From the NCBI GenBank assembly GCA_003313425.1, contig NHZP01000030.1:62001-126000 (forward strand): a stretch of DNA of 64,000 bases, written 5' to 3'. A program made the translations under genes and the position numbers. This stretch comes from Pseudopyrenochaeta lycopersici (Eukaryota > Ascomycota > Dothideomycetes > Pleosporales > Pseudopyrenochaetaceae). Below are positions 10,903-22,600 of the stretch, in pieces (position 1 is the first letter of the stretch; each line of letters opens with the position of its first letter). The notes beneath the pieces are model-generated. The model did no database searches, had not been told where the DNA came from, and worked only from the letters and a program-made list of their open reading frames with translations.

Positions 10903-12376
10903 TTAACTTCCTCTTCTATCCAATTTCTTCCATAACAAGATTCCGAGCAAAGCGATGATACCTATCCTCCCTGCAAGTGCCGTAGCCACAGCCTTTCTCA
11001 CAATAGGGTAATAGCCTTCCAGCATTGAATTCACAGCCGCCCCTCGTGCGACCATCTTGGCTCGCCCACTCTGTCCCCAGCGTCTCCCAACACCCAAGCC
11101 TGCAATACCGACTTCACCTGGCTGATCTTCGGTCAGGCCACCAATTGCTTCAACGCCTGCACCTGGCAGGTTTTGAACGGGGATATTGTCAGAGGCCTGA
11201 GTGATGCTGGATGATTCCGTAGTGGTGCTCATCTCCGCCGCTTTCCTTGTGCGGAAACGATAAGACATGGCCCACATGACAAATCTTACATCCCAGCTCG
11301 TGAAAGTAGGATACGTCCATAGTTCCAGCGCATTGTGCGGTGGGAGGTGCTCCAAGAAATCGCTGACAACACCTAATGTCAGGCCCCAGAGTAGCAGTGA
11401 CGGCCGCCTATCGTTGTATCCGGCCTGGGGGCCCAACAATGCCTCCCTAACCCTTTCGATGATTCCTGTAGCTGGGCCTTCACCACCTGGAATGAAGTCG
11501 GGAATCGTAGCGCAATGCGTCGAATTTGCAGGAACAAGCCGGATGGCAGCGAACATCATCTTCGAGAGCATAGCTTGCAGAAACCATCGTTTGATGCCCA
11601 GCTCGGTCTTGGCAAGACGGGCACTGACATCTGCGTATTCGTGTGTGCGAAGGGCGGGAGAGAGGAGCGCGCGGATAGGCACCCAGTGTGAGGAAGCTAC
11701 CTCGGTGGGCTGGAGACGTTGCGAAGGGTAGGAGGGCGAGGTAAGGAGGTAGATGTAGGGACATAGGACCATGAGCCTCCACATATCGTGTCAGTACGTC
11801 ACCAAAGGAACGGAATAGTCTGAAGACGACTTACGGAACTTTGCCCCAGCTTGTAGTGACGATCCGCTGTGGCAGGTTTCCTACTGCTATCGCATTGTTG
11901 TACCCAAGATCTATTCCAACTTCCTCCAATGCCTCTCTCATAGCGGTAACGGCATCGTCGTCGTCCTCGGGGTCTCTCTTTCCTCCTGGTAGCGCGACAT
12001 GCCCGTTCCACTTGTCGCCAACCCTCGTTGCCCTCTTTATAAACAAAATTTCCGGTTCGCCATGTTTGACCCAGTCCTGGTCGAAGAAGACATTCAGTAT
12101 CGTCTCGAAATTGAACTTGTGACTCGACGTCGATGCGGCTGAGGATCTGCGGCGCTGGGTTGGAGATCGCGGTCGCGTCGGTAGAGGCTTGTCTGAGAAG
12201 GCCGGCCAGTGCGAATAATTAGGTTGTATACGGAGGATGAGCGCGACGGAGGCGCGCTTTGGCACACCGGGTGGGCATGCAACTTCTGGGTATGGTTTCT
12301 CGTTGAGCTCAAGAAGCACAGCTTTGAGGGAATTGATGAGATCGTCGGTGCCAGTCTGCGCATTCATGGTGTTCAA
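10903..12376 (-). CDS. Nudix hydrolase with C-terminal membrane anchor
   Basis: Two exons, 11835-12376 and 10903-11776, give 471 residues; the 58-nt intron has GTAAGT, GTACTGACA and GAG ends. The first half holds the Nudix fold. It contains EILFIKRATRVGD, then NGHVALPGGKRDPEDDDD followed by AVTAMREALEEVGIDLGY. This is the Nudix box with unusual spacing: two extra residues, or Asp for the first catalytic Glu. Nudix enzymes cleave nucleoside diphosphates linked to another group, using Mg2+; closest are the coenzyme A/8-oxo-dGTP diphosphatase-like eukaryotic forms, but substrate cannot be read from sequence. The second half (SSHWVPIRALLSPALR, then LWGLTLGVVSDFLEHLPPH) is a conserved fungal extension. 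Near the end, LAGRIGIIALLGILLWKKLDRR is a single hydrophobic segment followed by basic residues, so the protein is probably tail-anchored. An ATG three codons downstream (12367) could also serve as start. Confidence 0.85.
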
Positions 12377-12999
12377 AGATGTTCGAGTGTAGCCTTTGCT
12401 TGCTCAGAGAGGTTTATTTATGGTTGACTCGGGAGGCCTTCAACAAGCTGGAGCAAAGGCTCGTGTATCCGATTCGTTGTTTCTGTCGAGTGCTCGATTG
12501 GATCATCCATCAATGTTCTTGGTCAATGCTGAGATGGATCGAAATAAGCTCAATTGCGAAAGGCGTTTCGAGTAGGACAGTTTATGTATGCTGTGAATGA
12601 GTGAGAGCCGGAGAACCGAGGCAGGGATATATGATCATGGTGGTGATTGGCTAGGGTGACATTGTCGAAGAACTGGATAAGCTGGCAGGCAAATGACAAA
12701 TCTGTTTGATGCTGCAATTCAATGCGGCAAACAACTCGAGAAATACTTCCAGCTGTGATGGCACGTGCATAAAGAAGTCAAGCGCAGCCTGCAGAGTAGG
12801 ATCAGTTCGAGAGAAGGGAGCTTTGACCAAGTCGTTCCCCGAAATTCGGGCGGGGCGGTGACGATGGCGGGGTGAGTGTATCGGCGGGCAGCGCATGAAA
12901 AATTTGGTCCCTCGATGCTGTGATTCTCTAGATATCAGATTCCCTTCTTGTTTCTCTCATTTCCTTCCATTTACCTTGGAGTGTCTAACATCAGTCGCA
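12377..12999. promoter_or_regulatory. Divergent promoter between the Nudix and ATIC genes
   Basis: The 623-bp gap separates two outward-facing start codons. A TGACTC hexamer lies at 12425-12430. That is the core recognised by Gcn4/CPC1-type bZIP factors and, in yeast, by Bas1 at purine genes. It is about 570 bp from the ATIC start and closer to the Nudix start, so its role is a guess. Confidence 0.35.
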
Positions 13000-14943
13000 A
13001 TGGCCGGCCAAAAGACAGGTATGTGGTCTACGGGTGCTGTGCTGTTGCAACACTAAAACCATCAGCGATTCTGTCTGTATACGACAAGACAGGGCTGCTT
13101 GACCTGGCCAAGGGCCTCCACGAATGTGGTGTCCGACTTCTTGCATCTGGCGGCACGGCCAAGATGATTCGCCAAGCCAACTTTCCCGTCGAAGATGTCT
13201 CCGCCATCACAAAGGCCCCCGAGATGCTAGGAGGACGCGTCAAAACACTACATCCCGCAGTACACGGAGGTATTCTTGCGCGAAATCTCGACTCGGACGA
13301 CTCAGACCTCTCTGCCAACAGCATCGAGAAGATTGACTTCGTCGTCTGCAACCTATACCCCTTCTCTGAGACAGTCGCGAGAATTAATGTCACCATCCCA
13401 GAGGCCGTCGAAGAAATCGATATTGGAGGTGTCACCCTTCTGAGGGCTGCCGCGAAGAACCATGCGCGCGTTACCATCATCAGCGATCCGAACGATTACC
13501 ACGACCTCCTTACCGAGCTCAAGAAGGATGGCGAGGTGTCTGAGAAGAGCAGGCAGCGATACGCTCTCAAAGCTTTCGAACAAACGGCATCGTACGACCA
13601 AGCGATTTCAGACTTCTTCCGGAAGAAGTATGCGGGCGATGGCGACCAGTTCCTTCCCCTCCGATACGGAGCGAACCCACACCAGAAGCCTGCAACCGTC
13701 TCCATGCCGGACAAGCCTTTGCCGTTCAAGGTGCTTTGCGGTGCGCCTGGATACATAAATCTGCTGGATGCGCTCAACGCGTGGCCATTGGTGCAAGAGC
13801 TAAGCAAGGCGCTGAATTACCCGGCTGCGGCCAGCTTCAAGCACGTGTCGCCTGCTGGGGCGGCTATCGGTGTTCCGCTCAGCGAGGGAGAGAGGAAGGT
13901 CTACATGGTTGACGATATCGAGGGCGTTGAGAGTTCAGGGCTCGCGCAGGCCTACGCTAGGGCACGTGGTGCAGACAGAATGTCGAGCTTCGGTGATATG
14001 GTTGCTCTTTCGCATGAAGTTGACGTAAGTGCTGCATCGGTGTAAATAGTATTAATGTTTGCTAACACTTGCACAGGTACCGACTGCTAAGATCATTAGT
14101 CGCGAGGTTTCAGACGGTGTCATTGCACCTGGATACACGGCCGAGGCACTGGAGATCCTCAGAAAGAAGAAAGCTGGCAAGTACCTTGTGCTTCAGATCG
14201 ACCCTGACTATGTGCCATCTGTCGACGAGGCCAGGACAGTGTTCGGCATCACGCTGAAGCAACACCGCAATGACGCAAAGATTGTTCCCACCGATACATT
14301 CAATACTGTCATCGTACCCAAAAATACTGGCAGTCTTCCGGAATCAGCCCAGCGAGACTTGACTGTCGCAACTATCGCGCTTAAATACACTCAATCAAAC
14401 AGTGTCTGTTATGCGCTCAACGGCCAGATTATCGGTCTCGGTGCTGGACAGCAGTGTAAATTTCCCCATCAAGTATCAAGTTTCGCCACTAACTGAAGTC
14501 TAGCCCGCATTCACTGTACGCGACTAGCAGGTGACAAAGCTGACAATTGGTGGATGCGCTTTCACTCACGTACTCTTGGTCTGAAGTTCAAGAAGGGCAC
14601 CAAGCGTCCATCAAAGTCTAATGCTATCGATCTCCTCTGCTCTGGCCTCGTTCCTGAATCAGGTATCGAGCGCGACGATTTCGAAGCCAACTTTGATGAA
14701 GGCCAGGTGCCACAACCGTTCACTGCCGAGGAACGGAAGGAGTGGCTCTCAAAATTGGAGGGTGTAGCAGTGAGCTCAGACGCTTTCTTCCCCTTCATTG
14801 ACAACGTCTTCAGGGCCCACCGGAGCGGAGCAAAGTACATCGCCGCTCCGACGGGCAGTCAGAACGACGGCGCGGTTTTCGAGACCAGTGAGAAGTTGGG
14901 CATTACATTCGTCGAGCAGCATATCAGGCTGTTCCATCACTGA
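13000..14943 (+). CDS. ADE17: Bifunctional AICAR formyltransferase / IMP cyclohydrolase (de novo purine synthesis, last two steps)
   Basis: Exons 13000-13018, 13066-14024, 14077-14455 and 14504-14943 encode 598 residues, close to yeast Ade16/Ade17. The N-terminal MGS-like cyclohydrolase domain starts with [18 protein letters not shown] and includes [11 protein letters not shown] and [19 protein letters not shown]. The transformylase domain has [11 protein letters not shown] and the catalytic Lys-His pair in [11 protein letters not shown] (Lys265, His266). [17 protein letters not shown] spans the third junction, and the C-terminus includes DAFFPFIDN and AAPTGSQND. The enzyme formylates AICAR with 10-formyl-THF and closes the ring to IMP in the cytosol. 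Introns are 47-52 nt. The first exon is only 19 nt (MAGQKT), so a caller without it may start at an upstream ATG that is not the true start. It transcribes divergently from the Nudix gene. Confidence 0.96.
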
Positions 14944-15626
14944 ACAACAGCGCTGGCGAGATGACGGGTTTATGCGAGGTATGATGTGGAATGATAAGCT
15001 TAAAAGATAGTTTGACGAGGTGGTCCAATCTTGTGGAGTTTGTGATACCTTTGGACGGTGGATAATTCAACATGCCATTCTGATCCCATACATCTGCCCT
15101 GCTTGAATTACATTTGGGAATCCCAAGAGCATTACGAAGGTTGTAATGGACTTTCGCCTGGTGCTTCATCTGAAGACACGTCTGCAAACTTTCGAATCAT
15201 CTCGTGCTGCTGTTTATTGCGTACGGAAGTAGTCCTATCAATGCGGTTGTGCTCTATCCTCTTGCACACGTGCTCGGGTTCCAAAATGACGCCCCTCCCC
15301 GGAGAGGCTTCACACATAATTGGGACGACGATTTATCCTTCCAGATCATCTGGTTGCGGCATCGATATTCGAGGGCCAATAATCTTGTGTTTGGAGGTTA
15401 CAGCACGGAGAAGACGTTGGCCGGGAGATGACAATGAACTATTCCTGTTCGAGTATAGCACTCGAGTCGCGAAGGCAGGCGAAATGGAGGGCGCTTCACC
15501 TTTCATTTCGACCTTTCCATTATTGCAACAACAAACAGCTCAGCAGCTCCTCAATCGCATCCGGTGTCGCCCCATTACACCATCACGAGGACTATCAGTC
15601 GTATATAAATTGCAAAACGTCACACA
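14944..15626. other. Intergenic between ATIC and CHZ1
   Basis: ATIC 3' region plus CHZ1 upstream sequence. An open frame at 15058-15720 overlaps the CHZ1 start in another frame and has no recognisable motif. A TATATAAA string at about 15602-15609 lies only about 20 nt before the CHZ1 ATG, so it is unlikely to be a TATA box for that start. Confidence 0.45.
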
Positions 15627-16065
15627 ATGTCCGCTCAGTCAGACAATCAGCACATGGAGGGCGTGCAGGACCCCGCTACCGACGTCAAGGGCAAGGGCAA
15701 GGCCTCTGAGGCTGATGTGATGGAGGAATCCGAGGACTCTAGCGACGAGTCCGGAGTAGAGGATCAGGTATGTTCCCGCGCCTGAACCAGAACGATGAAC
15801 GCAAACAGCTAACAGGCTCGCATTAGGCCGGTGAAGGTATGATATTTTTGCAGCGCCAGTGTATTGAGCTTCCATACTGACAAGGAGATTAGTCGAGGAG
15901 CCAGACGAGGACAATATGGAGGAGATTGAGACATCCAACATCATCGGGAGTCGCACGCGCGGCAAGAATATTGACTTCGCCAAGGCCAACCAGGAGCTTG
16001 GTGAGGATGACGAGGAGGATGACGATGAAGACTTCATCGATCCCGATGACGAGATGAAGGACTAA
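15627..16065 (+). CDS. CHZ1: Histone H2A.Z-H2B chaperone Chz1
   Basis: Exons 15627-15767, 15827-15836 (only 10 nt) and 15893-16065 encode 107 residues. The protein is highly acidic and probably disordered. The CHZ motif appears as SRTRGKNIDFAKANQ near residues 75-90, followed by an acidic run (GEDDEEDDDEDFIDPDDE). In yeast Chz1 binds H2A.Z-H2B dimers and delivers them to the SWR1 remodeller in the nucleus. The micro-exon GCCGGTGAAG keeps phase (VEDQ-AGE-VEEPDED); I prefer its acceptor CATTAG over an AACAG 10 nt earlier because it gives the family-like AGEVEEP. Without the 10-nt exon, exon 1 and exon 3 do not join in frame. Length (107) is short but within the family range. Confidence 0.88.
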
Positions 16066-16068
16066 AGT

Positions 16069-16082
16069 TGTGTGTGTGTGTG
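16069..16082. repeat. (TG)7 microsatellite
   Basis: Seven TG units start four bases after the CHZ1 stop codon, in its 3' untranslated region. Confidence 0.9.
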
Positions 16083-19082
16083 AATTCTTTGGTTTTCTGG
16101 TCCGTTGGTCAGATCGCACTGTTGGCTACCGTCATGCGAATGTATATGCTGACTGACGAAGCTGCGATCGCGACCCTTCGACGTCCGTATATCCTGGGTT
16201 TGGTACACAAAATGCTTTTGAATACTAGGTGCGGAGAAGGCTCATATGACAAGGGAGTCTCAGCGCGATTGGTGAATGGATAGCGGCGAGGTTGGAGAGT
16301 TGTTGTGTGCGCAACAAGTGTGGCAACAGCAATGATCACCTCGCGTATGCATAGACCCTCAGCGTACATCATCCTAAATAACAAGGAACAAGACGGAAAA
16401 TCTGTCCCACCACTTCTCCTCGTCTCGTAATCAAAATTGTGAATGGCTGTTATCAAGACAGCGGTACCAGTATGTCATCGTATTCATGCACCTCACTTGC
16501 TCGGTTTCCGGTTCTCCCTTCAGCCCGATACGTAGCACACTTCAAAACCACATCAGTATGTTTGCCTTACTAGAGCTGTGCCCGTGATTGCAGATTAAGG
16601 CGCCAAACTGTGCCGTGGTAGGAGTAGCTATAGTCATAGGCCTTCTCGGCTCCCACTTTTCGAAGCCCTATCGAAAAAGTTTCAGTCTACTACGTTACAA
16701 TGTACTCCATCTGTGAGCTTGTTTGCATTTGTATGCAGGGTTTTGCCGCGATAAGCCAGCGGCGTCACGCAGAGCCCTGCTTCTTTCACGGCTAGCTCAG
16801 ATCGGACTGCAGTGACAACTGTCAGCATAGCTTAATTCGCCGAAACTTGTACCTGACCACGGTGCAAGACCAGGGTCTTGCAGCTGTCGTGCTCACTAGT
16901 ATGTTAAAGCGCGTAGTCACTCCAACCACGCTTTCACAGCGACGAAGCGATGAACCGACGAACCTAACTCCGAGGAGCATTCGTGTTCGGAAGCTGCCGG
17001 CGGAAGAATCAAACATACATGATGGCATACAAGAGGTATGTCGACTTTGGAAGATTTGGGGGCCAGGCAGCCCGACATGGAAGAGATTGGGTGAAAACGT
17101 CGTGTACATCATTTTTTTTAATGCGGTACCCCATCAAGAAGTGCTCCTCCCTGAATGGTCCAGAGGCTGACATTGGTGTGTGGTCAGAAGGTGCGGATGA
17201 CTTGTGAGTAAGGAAGTGTATCTGATTCGTTGCAACAATGCCTGTTTGATTCGACCATAGATCTACGACGGCGCCATTTCACAGATCTGTTACGTGTACC
17301 ATGTTCGGATAGAATCCGCTACGGCGGAGGAAAATCATCACTTATGGTGGCAACAACAAGGAGCTGGGAATTGAGATGAGACAAAGGCCGACATCTGCGG
17401 TCCGGTTTTCCGCAACGACTCAAATGACAACGAAGACAGCTACCGTCACTCGATAGTAACATTGCATGGACAGACCAACTGCCTTCAGTCAACGAGCGCG
17501 CTCTTCGCAGAGAAGCTTGGCTGTCTTTGTCCCCACGCCCATGGGTACAAAGGTCGAAGGATCCGCAGGAGATTCTTTGATCGCAAACCCACGCAACAGG
17601 CTGTTTCCGGGAGAAATCTGTTCCTCAACTAGCCTCTCTGTTACCTAAAGCGGAGAAGCATTAGGTTCTGAAATCCTGCTGCGACGTGTGCTGGATCATT
17701 CTTGATGGCAGACAAGCTGTGTGTTGGGGGCCTGCTTCAAGCGAAAATGTTATGTCTCGCACTTTTGGTGCAAAGGGAAGGGCCTGGAGTGTCCGCCGCT
17801 CCAGAGCCATAGGCAGGACAAAAGGCGATATCGGCGTGATCAACAGTCTTGGAGATGGGCTCGGACGGTCTCGTAGAGGAAGCAGATCCGCCTGTTCTCG
17901 TGACTCATGGAAATATCAGACGAGAAGGCTCCCTCCCGCTAGGTATTGGCATGAGCTAGCAGCATTCCGGTCTATCCCGACCTGCCGGAGACATGTTGCT
18001 TTGTTGCGTGCCGTGGCGGGATCACAGCCAGTGGCACACAGTAAGAAAATTCTTTTCTTTTTGAGATGATGGTTGCTGGTGGCAGAGGATTTTGATTCTT
18101 GGGCTTTCACTGCGACTCAGTGACGTTACTACGTCTCCGCCCATATAATGATGTCGACGAACGCACCCACCTTCCGCTGAGACGGGGCGGGGTTTTTAAG
18201 AATTCCCGTCCAACAAGACAGTCGCGCTTAGGTCCCGTTGCGCGAGGTCCGCCCCCTGCAGAGAGATAAGGAGCGAGATGACCGTGATGAATTACGCCAA
18301 ACAAGAGCATCTCCGCCGAGGCGAGGCGGGCGGACCAATTGGTGGATGCGGGATTCAGATGATGCGGCGTGGGCTGCAGCGGCAATCTCGCCGGTGGGGC
18401 TTGGGGAGCGGAAAGCACATGCAGGCTGCACGTCCCGGTCATGGCCAGGTGTCAAACCGAGCTTCGGAGGCCAGGATTGGAGCACGGGCGAACGACCGGT
18501 TGACCGCCTGCAGCTAGCCGGGCCTCGCAGCCTATACAACCCTGCTTACAGTAATGAGGGCGGCAGAAAAACCGTGGGGTAACAGGCCAATTTTGCATGC
18601 GAGACACGGTGCAGCGTGCAGTGGTTCAGCGTGAGCGCACACGACAGAGGAGAGCAGGACAGGTAGAGATGGCAGGCCAATTGGCCATTTGTGCCTTTGT
18701 CCTGCCCATGTTCTTGGTGTGTAGAAGGCATGGGTGGGGCGTGTTTATTGCAATGGACGCACATGGGAGCAACCAGCAAATAGTACCAACCTGAATAGAG
18801 TACCAACCTTCGTCGAATAGCGTAATAGCCAGATGGACAGAAACGACGCCTCGTTCGACACGCTTCTAGACCGGTAATTGGACGACGTCGGAGTGAAGGT
18901 GCTAGCGCACTCTGAAAAATCCACCCCACCAGCTGCCCTCGGCTCTCTTATTCATAAGCACTCCCACCAACTCTGGCCGCGACCGTCTTTCTTCCTCTAC
19001 TCTATCAATCCAACATCTAGAAGCTGCTTGTCGGAACATCGCGAGCCGACCTGAAGGCCTGTTCCACCTAGCCCCATTGCAC
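16083..19082. other. Gene-free stretch upstream of glutamate synthase
   Basis: About 3 kb with no open frame I can tie to a family, on either strand, after looking for spliced exons. Frames such as 16847-17170, 17686-18069 and 18238-18582 overlap reverse-strand frames and lack motifs. No tRNA-like or inverted-repeat element is evident by eye. It may hold promoter sequence, an unrecognised non-coding RNA or decayed DNA. Confidence 0.45.
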
Positions 19083-19561
19083 GTAAGTCTTTGCCTGCCG
19101 CTTTCGTTCCCTCTGCATAATGGTCCCCCTTCCTGTGCCATACAAGCTGCTTCACTACACCACCTGCCCTGCACGACAAACGTTAGCGAGCGCCCTACGT
19201 CCATTCAACCACAGCCCCGCGCCACCTTATTCGCCAACATGCTTATCAGCACGTCTGCTGCTTCGATCAGCTATCAGTTGCCTCCAGACGTCTAGGACAC
19301 CGTCATAGCCCTCAAGCACCCAGATTCGGACGAGTGAGGCTGGTGACGAAGCTGGTCCATCATTCCACTCGTTTTGGGACGCGATTGGCGCCTGCCACTT
19401 GAATCCCACATTACGCCTACGCCCCCACCTGCCCGTCTTTGCTTTGTTGCGCCCCAGCATTCTCGGCGCCCTCGTTCAGAGAGGCTCTCAGGCTTCGAAT
19501 TTTGCTGCATAGATTATCATCAAACCTCGCACAGAACCCGACACTAATGTTCAATCTCTAG
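19083..19561 (+). other. Probable 5' leader intron of the glutamate synthase gene
   Basis: A perfect donor, GTAAGT, occurs at 19083-19088. A strong acceptor context, ACTAATGTTCAATCTCTAG, ends at 19561, with a CTAAT branch point about 14 nt upstream of the AG. The intervening 479 nt have no supported coding frame. The next 130 nt lead to the start codon at 19692. This is inference from splice signals only; other acceptors exist in the interval. Confidence 0.45.
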
Positions 19562-19691
19562 ACTTCAGTCAATTCCCAGAGCAGCAGCTGCGAAGTCAAA
19601 GCCTAGGGCAACCCCGCCACTTCTCATATAACCCCCCCCACACCAATACCCGGCACCAACGAACCCAGAAATTCGGCCTTTTGCCGATATA

Positions 19692-22600
19692 ATGGGTCGG
19701 GTCTCTTTCACCGAAGATACAAAATTGCCCCAGGATACCCAGATCGAAGAGGAGCAAACCTCGGTGTTTGCTTATCAAGATGGCCCGGAGAATAAGTCCT
19801 GGGCGGGTGCGCTGCCCTTGAAGCAGGGTCTCTATGACCCCGAGCTGGAAAAAGATGCTTGCGGTGTCGGTTTTGCTGCGTGAGTCCTTCAACGATCGCC
19901 CCATAGAAAAAAAGGGTGGAATACTGACATCAGACAGCCATATTAAGGGCAAGGCCAGCCACAAAATCGTTTCCGATGGTAAGAGCGAACTACCGATGCT
20001 TTTGTTTCTCCTTTGTAGCATTGTCCGCTAATGATTGCCTATAGCACGATCATTGCTATGCAACATGACCCATCGCGGTGCCGTGGGCTCAGATGCTCGA
20101 GATGGCGATGGTGCAGGTGTAATGACCTCCATCCCCCATCGGTTCTTCCTCAAAGAATTTGAGCGCGAGCAAGGCTATAAGCTGCCAACGCTTGGTCAGT
20201 ACGCCACTGGTAATCTGTTCTTCAAGCCGGATGCCGCAATTTTGGATGAGACCAAGGCTATGTTCGAGGATGTTGCAGACCAATTGGACCTGAGAGTCCT
20301 CGGATGGCGGGTGGTACCCCGTGACTCCACCCTCCTTGGGCCGGCGGCGCTCTCACGAGAGCCGATCATCCTGCAGCCATTTGTCGTCTTAAAGACTGCC
20401 TACGGAGATGGTCGGGAGCCAAAACCTGATTTCCAGGAGAAGTACGACAATGGCTACTTCGAGCGACAGCTATATGTTATGCGGAAGCGGGCAACACACG
20501 TCATTGGTCTTCACAACTGGTTCTACATCTGCTCACTGAGCAACAAAAACATCGTTTATAAAGGTCAATTGGCTCCTGTGCAGGTTTACGAGTACTACCA
20601 CGATCTCGTGAACGTCGATTACGAGGGCCACTTCGCCTTGGTGCATTCTCGCTTTTCCACCAACACCTTCCCTAGCTGGGACCGCGCTCAGCCTCTGCGA
20701 TGGGCTGCTCACAACGGCGAGATCAACACCCTTCGAGGCAACAAGAACTGGATGCGCGCACGTGAGGGCGTCATGAAGTCTAGCCTCTTCGGCGAGGAGC
20801 TTGATTTGCTCTACCCCATTGTGGAAGACGGCGGTTCCGACTCTGCGGCTTTCGATAACGTCCTAGAGCTACTTACAATTAACGGCGTCCTCTCGCTTCC
20901 CGAAGCAGTCATGCTTATGGTCCCAGAGGCATGGCAGGGCAACCACACCATGGACCCAGCCAAGCAGGCTTTCTACGAGTGGGCTGCTTGTATGATGGAG
21001 CCTTGGGATGGTCCCGCACTCTTCACCTTTTCTGATGGTCGATACTGCGGCGCCAATCTTGACCGAAATGGTCTCCGTCCTTGCCGTTACTATGTTACTG
21101 ATGACGACCGCATCATTTGCGCTTCCGAAGTCGGAACTATTTCGATCGAGCCGGAGCGTGTTATTCAAAAGGGTCGCCTCCAGCCCGGTAGGATGTTGCT
21201 TGTTGACACTGTAGCTGGCCGGATTGTCGATGACGCCGAGCTGAAGAAGACAGTTGCGGAGCGAAACGACTTCCGCGCATGGGTTGAAAAGAATCTCTTG
21301 ACCCTTCCTAAAATACTTCAATCTCTTGGCGAGAAGGGTGTTGATCTGACACATGCTCTCACTGAGACCAAGCTGCACGAAGACCCTCGCCTACGTGCAT
21401 TCGGGTACTCTCTCGAGCAAGTCAGCTTGCTCCTCGGCCCCATGGCTGCCGATTCCAAGGAGGCTCTTGGTTCCATGGGTAACGATGCTCCTCTCGCATG
21501 CTTGGCTACGCAACCCCGCCTGCTGTACGAGTACTTCCGTCAGTTGTTCGCACAGGTGACCAACCCTCCGATCGATCCTATTCGAGAGGCAATCGTCATG
21601 TCACTGGAGGCCTATGTGGGTCCCCAGGGCAATCTACTCGAGATGGATGAGTCCCAATGTGGCCGTATGCTGCTACCATCGCCTGTGCTGTCTCTTGAGG
21701 ATTTCACAGCCATGACTAATACTCATCAGCTGTACTCCCAGTGGACTGTCAAGAGTATCGACATCACCTTTGCCAAGAGCGAGGGCGTTGACGGCTATAT
21801 GAATGCTCTCGATCGCATCTGCGAGGCTGCGACCGAGGGTATCAAGGCTGGTGACAGCATTATCGTTCTCACCGATCGGGCTGCCTCAGCTGATCGAGTG
21901 GCAGTATCCGCGTGCCTGGCCACTGGTATGGTACATCATCACCTTGTCCGCAACAAATGGCGGTCCAATGTCGCTCTTGTGGTTGAGACAGGTGAGGCTC
22001 GCGAAGTCCACCACATGTGCGTGCTCGTTGGTTATGGTGCTGATGCCATTTGCCCGTACCTTGCCATCGAGTGCATTCTCAAGATGCACCGCGAAGGCCT
22101 CATTCGCAAGAAGCTCAGCCCCGAGCAACTCATCGACAACTACAAGCACTCTTGCGATGGCGGTATTTTGAAGGTCATGAGCAAAATGGGAATTTCCACT
22201 ATTCAATCGTACAAGGGCGCCCAGATTTTCGAGGCTCTAGGTCTCGATGATTCCGTGGTCGACCGCTGCTTCACTGGAACGGCCTCGCGTATTAAGGGTA
22301 TGACTTTCGAATTGATTGCTCAAGATGCTTTTGCCCTCCATGAGAAGGGTTATCCCACGCGCGCCATTGTTGAGGTTCCTGGTCTTGCTGAGACTGGTGA
22401 GTACCACTGGCGTGACGGAGGTGAGCCTCACGTCAATGATCCTACCGCCATGGCCAATATCCAAGATGCTGTCCGCACAAAGAACGACAAATCGTACGAG
22501 GCTTACTCTATTGCTGAGTATGAGCGCATCAAGGACTGCACGCTTCGTGGATTGCTCGATTTCAATTTTGACGATCGTAGTCCCATTCCCATCGATCAAG

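Noticed and set aside
15058..15720. 220-codon plus-strand frame before CHZ1
   Set aside because: Runs into the CHZ1 first exon in a different register; no conserved block.
16069..16082. (TG)7 as a regulatory element
   Set aside because: Short microsatellite in a 3' region; no reason to assign a role.
18228..18582. Frames on both strands in the GLT1 upstream region
   Set aside because: Low-complexity, GC-rich and open in both directions, as expected by chance.
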